Source of the DNA: Oxytricha trifallax
Taxonomy: Eukaryota; Ciliophora; Spirotrichea; Sporadotrichida; Oxytrichidae
Direction: 5' to 3'
NCBI GenBank assembly: GCA_000711775.1
Contig: ARYC01017260.1
Location: 1 to 64,000, forward strand
Length of the DNA: 64,000 nt
Numbering within the stretch: the stretch's first letter is position 1; the number at the start of each line of letters is the position of its first letter. The translations under genes were made by a program, and so were the position numbers. The notes under the pieces are model-generated. The model was given only the letters and a program-made list of their open reading frames with translations, was not told the DNA's origin and made no database searches. Positions 60,658 through 64,000 of this stretch are shown piece after piece.

Positions 60658-62530
60658 TCAGTTTAAGTTTAGTTTGTCAAATTCATTATTAATTTCTTAC
60701 TGTTAATATAGTTGCTGATTCTAAAAATACTCTAAATAATTAGGTTTCACTCTCCCATCCACAATTTGAAATACATTTACTCCTTCATTCTCACAATACT
60801 TGCTTTAGATGATCAAGTCTAAATGCACATTGAACTTTGTGAAGGTGTTCTGGCACATTTCAACTAGATATTTCGCTTACAAATCTTTAGAGAGGTTTGT
60901 TACATTTAAGCCAGAGAAAAGCAATTGTGCTTAAGTTTGACCAAAACTGGAATACTAAAGTTTAAAGCATTAATCGTCATAAAGAGTTGATTGGTCTTTA
61001 ACAATCAAAGTGAAAGTATAGATTTGTTGGCATGAAACACCTGCAGGAATACAAAAGCAAAAGTTTTTACTAGATGATAAGACAAATTACTGCTGAGAAT
61101 AAAGTTTCATACAATTAGGGCATTGGAACTGAATGATTTCTTCTAAATTTGAGGGCAAGAAATCAAGAGTTTAAACCATAACTCTAAAAGTATTATTTTA
61201 TTAGGGATTTAAATCAGAGTTCTATTGATCATTAGGGTGGTGATGAATTTCAGTGAAGTTTGAGAAATTCATTTTGGAATACTATTTGGAAACTTTTGTC
61301 ACAACAAATGGCTTTAAACAAATAGCAGTATCATTGTCATTTTAAGAGCTGATCATGAGTTAAGAAAATACTTCATTTTCTTTAATTTTTTCTTTAAATA
61401 TTTTTGCTTATTTAAACATTTAAGGAATGTGAAGAATGTTTGAATGATTCTCGATCATAATCTATATGGGTTAAGAATAGTTAGCAGGTGGTTTTATTAG
61501 ACAAGCAGACCTGATTCTCACAATTTCACCTTCCTAAGGTATTTTATGTCTAGTTATATCAACAATTATATCATAAACTTTCCCGGAAACATCTTTCAAT
61601 AAAAGCTTAGCTTCTGTAGCTTTTATCAATTGGACTTATATTAATTAATAAAAATCTAAAAACAATTCAGTTTATGAATAATTTCATTCCTAACATAATA
61701 AATGTGCAATATTAGTAGAGCTAAGATATCGAAATCTTTATATCTAATAGCTCCCCCATATCTAAAGCCACATTGTATAACCAAAGGTGTAGTTTTAATT
61801 ACAAAAACTTTTGAATTCCTAAGAAACTCTTAAGACCATTCTCTTAAATTATCAAGTATTAGTTTTTCATATTAATGAAAGTTGTAGTTTTCATGTGATG
61901 TATCAATCGGTTCATATCTTCTATTCTGCTAATTAATTGAATTTATAATCATAAACTCATCTTAATTTTAACCAGTCATATTACTCAGATTTTCATTATC
62001 ACTTATTTCTTACTAACTTTTTTAATAATTGAGCAATTGTAGTTCTTCTTCTGCGCTTTCAGTTATTTTAACTAGATTACTCAGTTCTTCATAGTTTTTA
62101 AAATAATTTACATTCAATTTGAAGTCACTCTTTTCATGTTCATAAGAATGCTAATAATCAGGATTGCCACTAAAAATTGCCCAAGATATAGAAATAATTA
62201 TAGGCGTTAAATTTAAATAAAAGATGTTTACTTATCGTTAATGAGGTCGATTTAATTATCATACTTTTGACAATTCACTCTGTTTACTCGAATGATATCT
62301 CCTATTCTAAAAATATTGGGATGTTTGAAAGGTAAGTTCTAAGACTATCTAAATTTGATCTGCAAATAATTAACTTTCATATTGTAGTTTAAAGGGTTGT
62401 TTAAGTTTTGCTAACATAGCGAGTGATCTATTATTTTTATGGTGCAGATTTGACAATTATAAGTAGGGGTTGTAAGTAATTAAGCTTTTATAAAATGTTA
62501 TATTTTAGTAAAATTAATAAAATATTACAT
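60658..62530 (-). CDS. Telomere end-binding protein alpha/POT1-like protein 1
   Basis: This is a homologue of the ciliate telomere end-binding protein alpha subunit, which caps G4T4 telomere overhangs through OB folds. The N-terminal part has QHFIKAQLL, YNCQICTIKIID and FRIGDIIRVNRVN (OB1). It continues with SWAIFSGN, then a linker, LILDNLREWSQEFL, and an OB2 region with LLLKDVSGKVYDIIV and EGEIVRIRSACLI. The OB3 region has VKDQSTLYDDQCFKLQY and LLFSGLNVTNLSKDL, then FTKFNVHLDLII and the end at TGA 60658-60660. Between these lies a cysteine cluster (CPNC, then CFC and C) that the classic alpha subunit lacks. ATG 62528-62530 is the likely start. Some introns or IESs (near 62220 and 61640) are not fixed. 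Confidence 0.8.
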
Positions 62531-63301
62531 ATATTTAATGAATAAATATAGATAGGATATTTGTAATTTTTTAATTTACCATATTAAATCTTATTTTTTT
62601 AAAAGAGGTGAATTTTAATATTAAGACAAATTGAATAATTCTTAACTCAACAATTTATTAAATCTATATATTATATATTCATAAGATGAGTTTCTTTGTA
62701 TAAATATAATAATTAATAGTATACTAAAAATTATCTATTTTTAGGAAGATTTGTTGATATTGATTGCACTGTTTATTTATAACTTTATTTAAAAATATAC
62801 CTTTTTCATAAATACAATATTTTTATTATAATTTAAAATCGATAAAATAACTCCACAATTTTATTTATGATAAGGCTTAGATGAATCTATTATCACTCCG
62901 TATAAAAAACCTTTTTTATTAATTTAAATTAATTAAAATTAACAAAGTTTATGTTGAATTTCTCATTATTCGCTATTAAGGAATTCAATGTAGTATATAC
63001 ATGCGGTTTCTATAAACATGGAGTCAAAAATAAAATGATATTTTAGTACCTAAGTGTTTTTATGAGAAATATTAGACTTAGCATTAAGTTTTGATTACAT
63101 TTCAAAAATATATTAATTTAAATAATTTCTATTATAAAAATATGCTTTTATAATATAAAAAGATATCTCTTCTATTAGATAAAAAAGAAATAAATTTCTA
63201 AATTAAATTTAACTTATTAACAAATTATAGTCAAAAAATTAAACTAAATCATTAAAAGATATTACTTGAAAACTTTTAAGTTCATTTCAATCAAACTTCA
63301 T
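62531..63301. other. Intergenic region between the two telomere-binding-like genes
   Basis: About 770 bp of AT-rich DNA with no coding island or repeat. It should contain the promoter of the first gene, the 3' end of the second and, if they lie on separate nanochromosomes, two telomere-addition sites. Confidence 0.5.
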
Positions 63302-64000
63302 TCATATTTCCATCATCTATTAATCTTGCTAATTATTTCTAAATTAGGTATCAATTGAAGCTTATTGTTCCAAGTATCGCTTCAACTCCTATCTCTTTCT
63401 TTCTTCAATCTGCTCTTAATTCAACATTTACTCATTCTGTAGTTTTTGTTGATACTTTTACTGAAATTGCTAATTTTAAAGTAATTCCAAGTGAAAAGCC
63501 TTAGTTTTCCCATCAATTATTTGATATACGTTTTCATTTAGTTGCTCAGAGAATTTGCGTCTAATGACTAAATCTAGGTGTACATTGAATTTAGTAAACG
63601 TCTAAATGTACATGGCCAACATATCTCTGGTTTAGGTATCTTTATAGAGATTTGAGGCTTTTAGACCACCGAAGAGTTCATCTCCTTCTTACTGGTCGTG
63701 ACTGTAGTAATACAGCTTGTAACATTTATCATTGTAGGAAGTTGAGTCGTCTTTAACCACAAGCACTATCATATAGATTGACTTGCATTAATCGCCACAA
63801 GACAGGCACATATAGGGCTGTTTATCTAAAGGCAAGGTGTTATCTGTTTCGATTTCTTGGAAAGAGTAGGTTTTTACACATTTATTGCAATAAAGTTAAC
63901 ACATTTCTCTGATGTTATTTGGCATGAAACCTAGTGTAAAGACTTTCACTCTGAAGATATTCGTTTAACAGTAATCAAAAGCAGAATTTGATGAGCCAGT
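63302..64000 (-). CDS. Telomere end-binding protein alpha/POT1-like protein 2, C-terminal part
   Basis: This tandem relative of the previous gene is cut by the window edge. The visible frame includes NIFRVKVFTLGFMPNNIREM, then a cysteine cluster (CQLYCNKC and CLSCGDQC), VLVVKDDSTSYNDKCYKLYY, FGGLKASNLYKD and TFTKFNVHLDLVIRRK, which matches the third OB fold of the alpha subunit. The tail beyond the OB fold is a Gln/Glu/Arg-rich helix (QEQIEERKRQELKRYLEQQ) ending at TGA 63302-63304, absent in the first copy. The two CxxC pairs are complete here, as expected for a zinc ribbon. Confidence 0.8.

Overview
This window is germline (micronuclear) DNA of a spirotrichous ciliate, most likely Oxytricha trifallax or a close relative. 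Four things support this. Every convincing reading frame uses TAA and TAG as glutamine and only TGA as stop. Three copies of a roughly 4.1 kb transposon carry ends that begin with C4A4-type telomeric sequence and encode a DDE transposase, a zinc-finger/kinase protein and a third protein, which is the layout of the telomere-bearing elements (TBEs) of Oxytricha. Genes are cut into segments (MDSs) by short AT-rich internal eliminated sequences (IESs), and several of these are bounded by short direct repeats (pointers) whose collapse restores the frame exactly. True GT-AG introns of about 20-90 nt occur as well.

The left part (1-33 kb) is AT-rich, gene-poor and transposon-rich. TBE copy 1 (partial, 1-1347), copy 2 (7083-11131, with a perfect ATT target duplication) and copy 3 (22774-26904) are all damaged. 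Older TBE fossils lie at about 21400-21990 and 29880-30560, with isolated telomere-like ends elsewhere. Copy 2 interrupts a minus-strand surface-protein gene whose MDSs lie at 3601-7079 and 11440-12680. A hairpin-rich block without open frames (14885-15870), a 91-codon ORF at 15980 and an MDS near 17.2 kb occupy the middle. Stretches of 300 bases or more with no entry hold only AT-rich sequence in which I see nothing definite.

The middle (33-38.4 kb) holds three large inverted repeats (33510-34023, 34203-34622, 37136-37680) and plus-strand MDSs of a membrane protein (34785-38395). A diverged relative of the 34.2 kb palindrome lies at 19137-19390.

The right part (38.8-64 kb) is gene-dense: a coiled-coil protein (38877-41450, four IESs resolved to the base), an F-box-like protein (minus), a RAD51-paralogue-like recombinase, a mitochondrial Oxa1/YidC-type insertase, a second coiled-coil protein, a glutathione-transferase-like protein, an unknown Ser/Asn/Gln-rich protein (minus), an RNase PH-domain exosome subunit (minus), a PP6-regulatory SAPS-domain protein with a large acidic insertion, and two tandem minus-strand relatives of the telomere end-binding protein alpha/POT1 family that carry an extra cysteine cluster. 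The genes do not form operons. What joins them is the germline architecture: during macronuclear development the TBEs and IESs would be removed and the MDSs joined at pointers.
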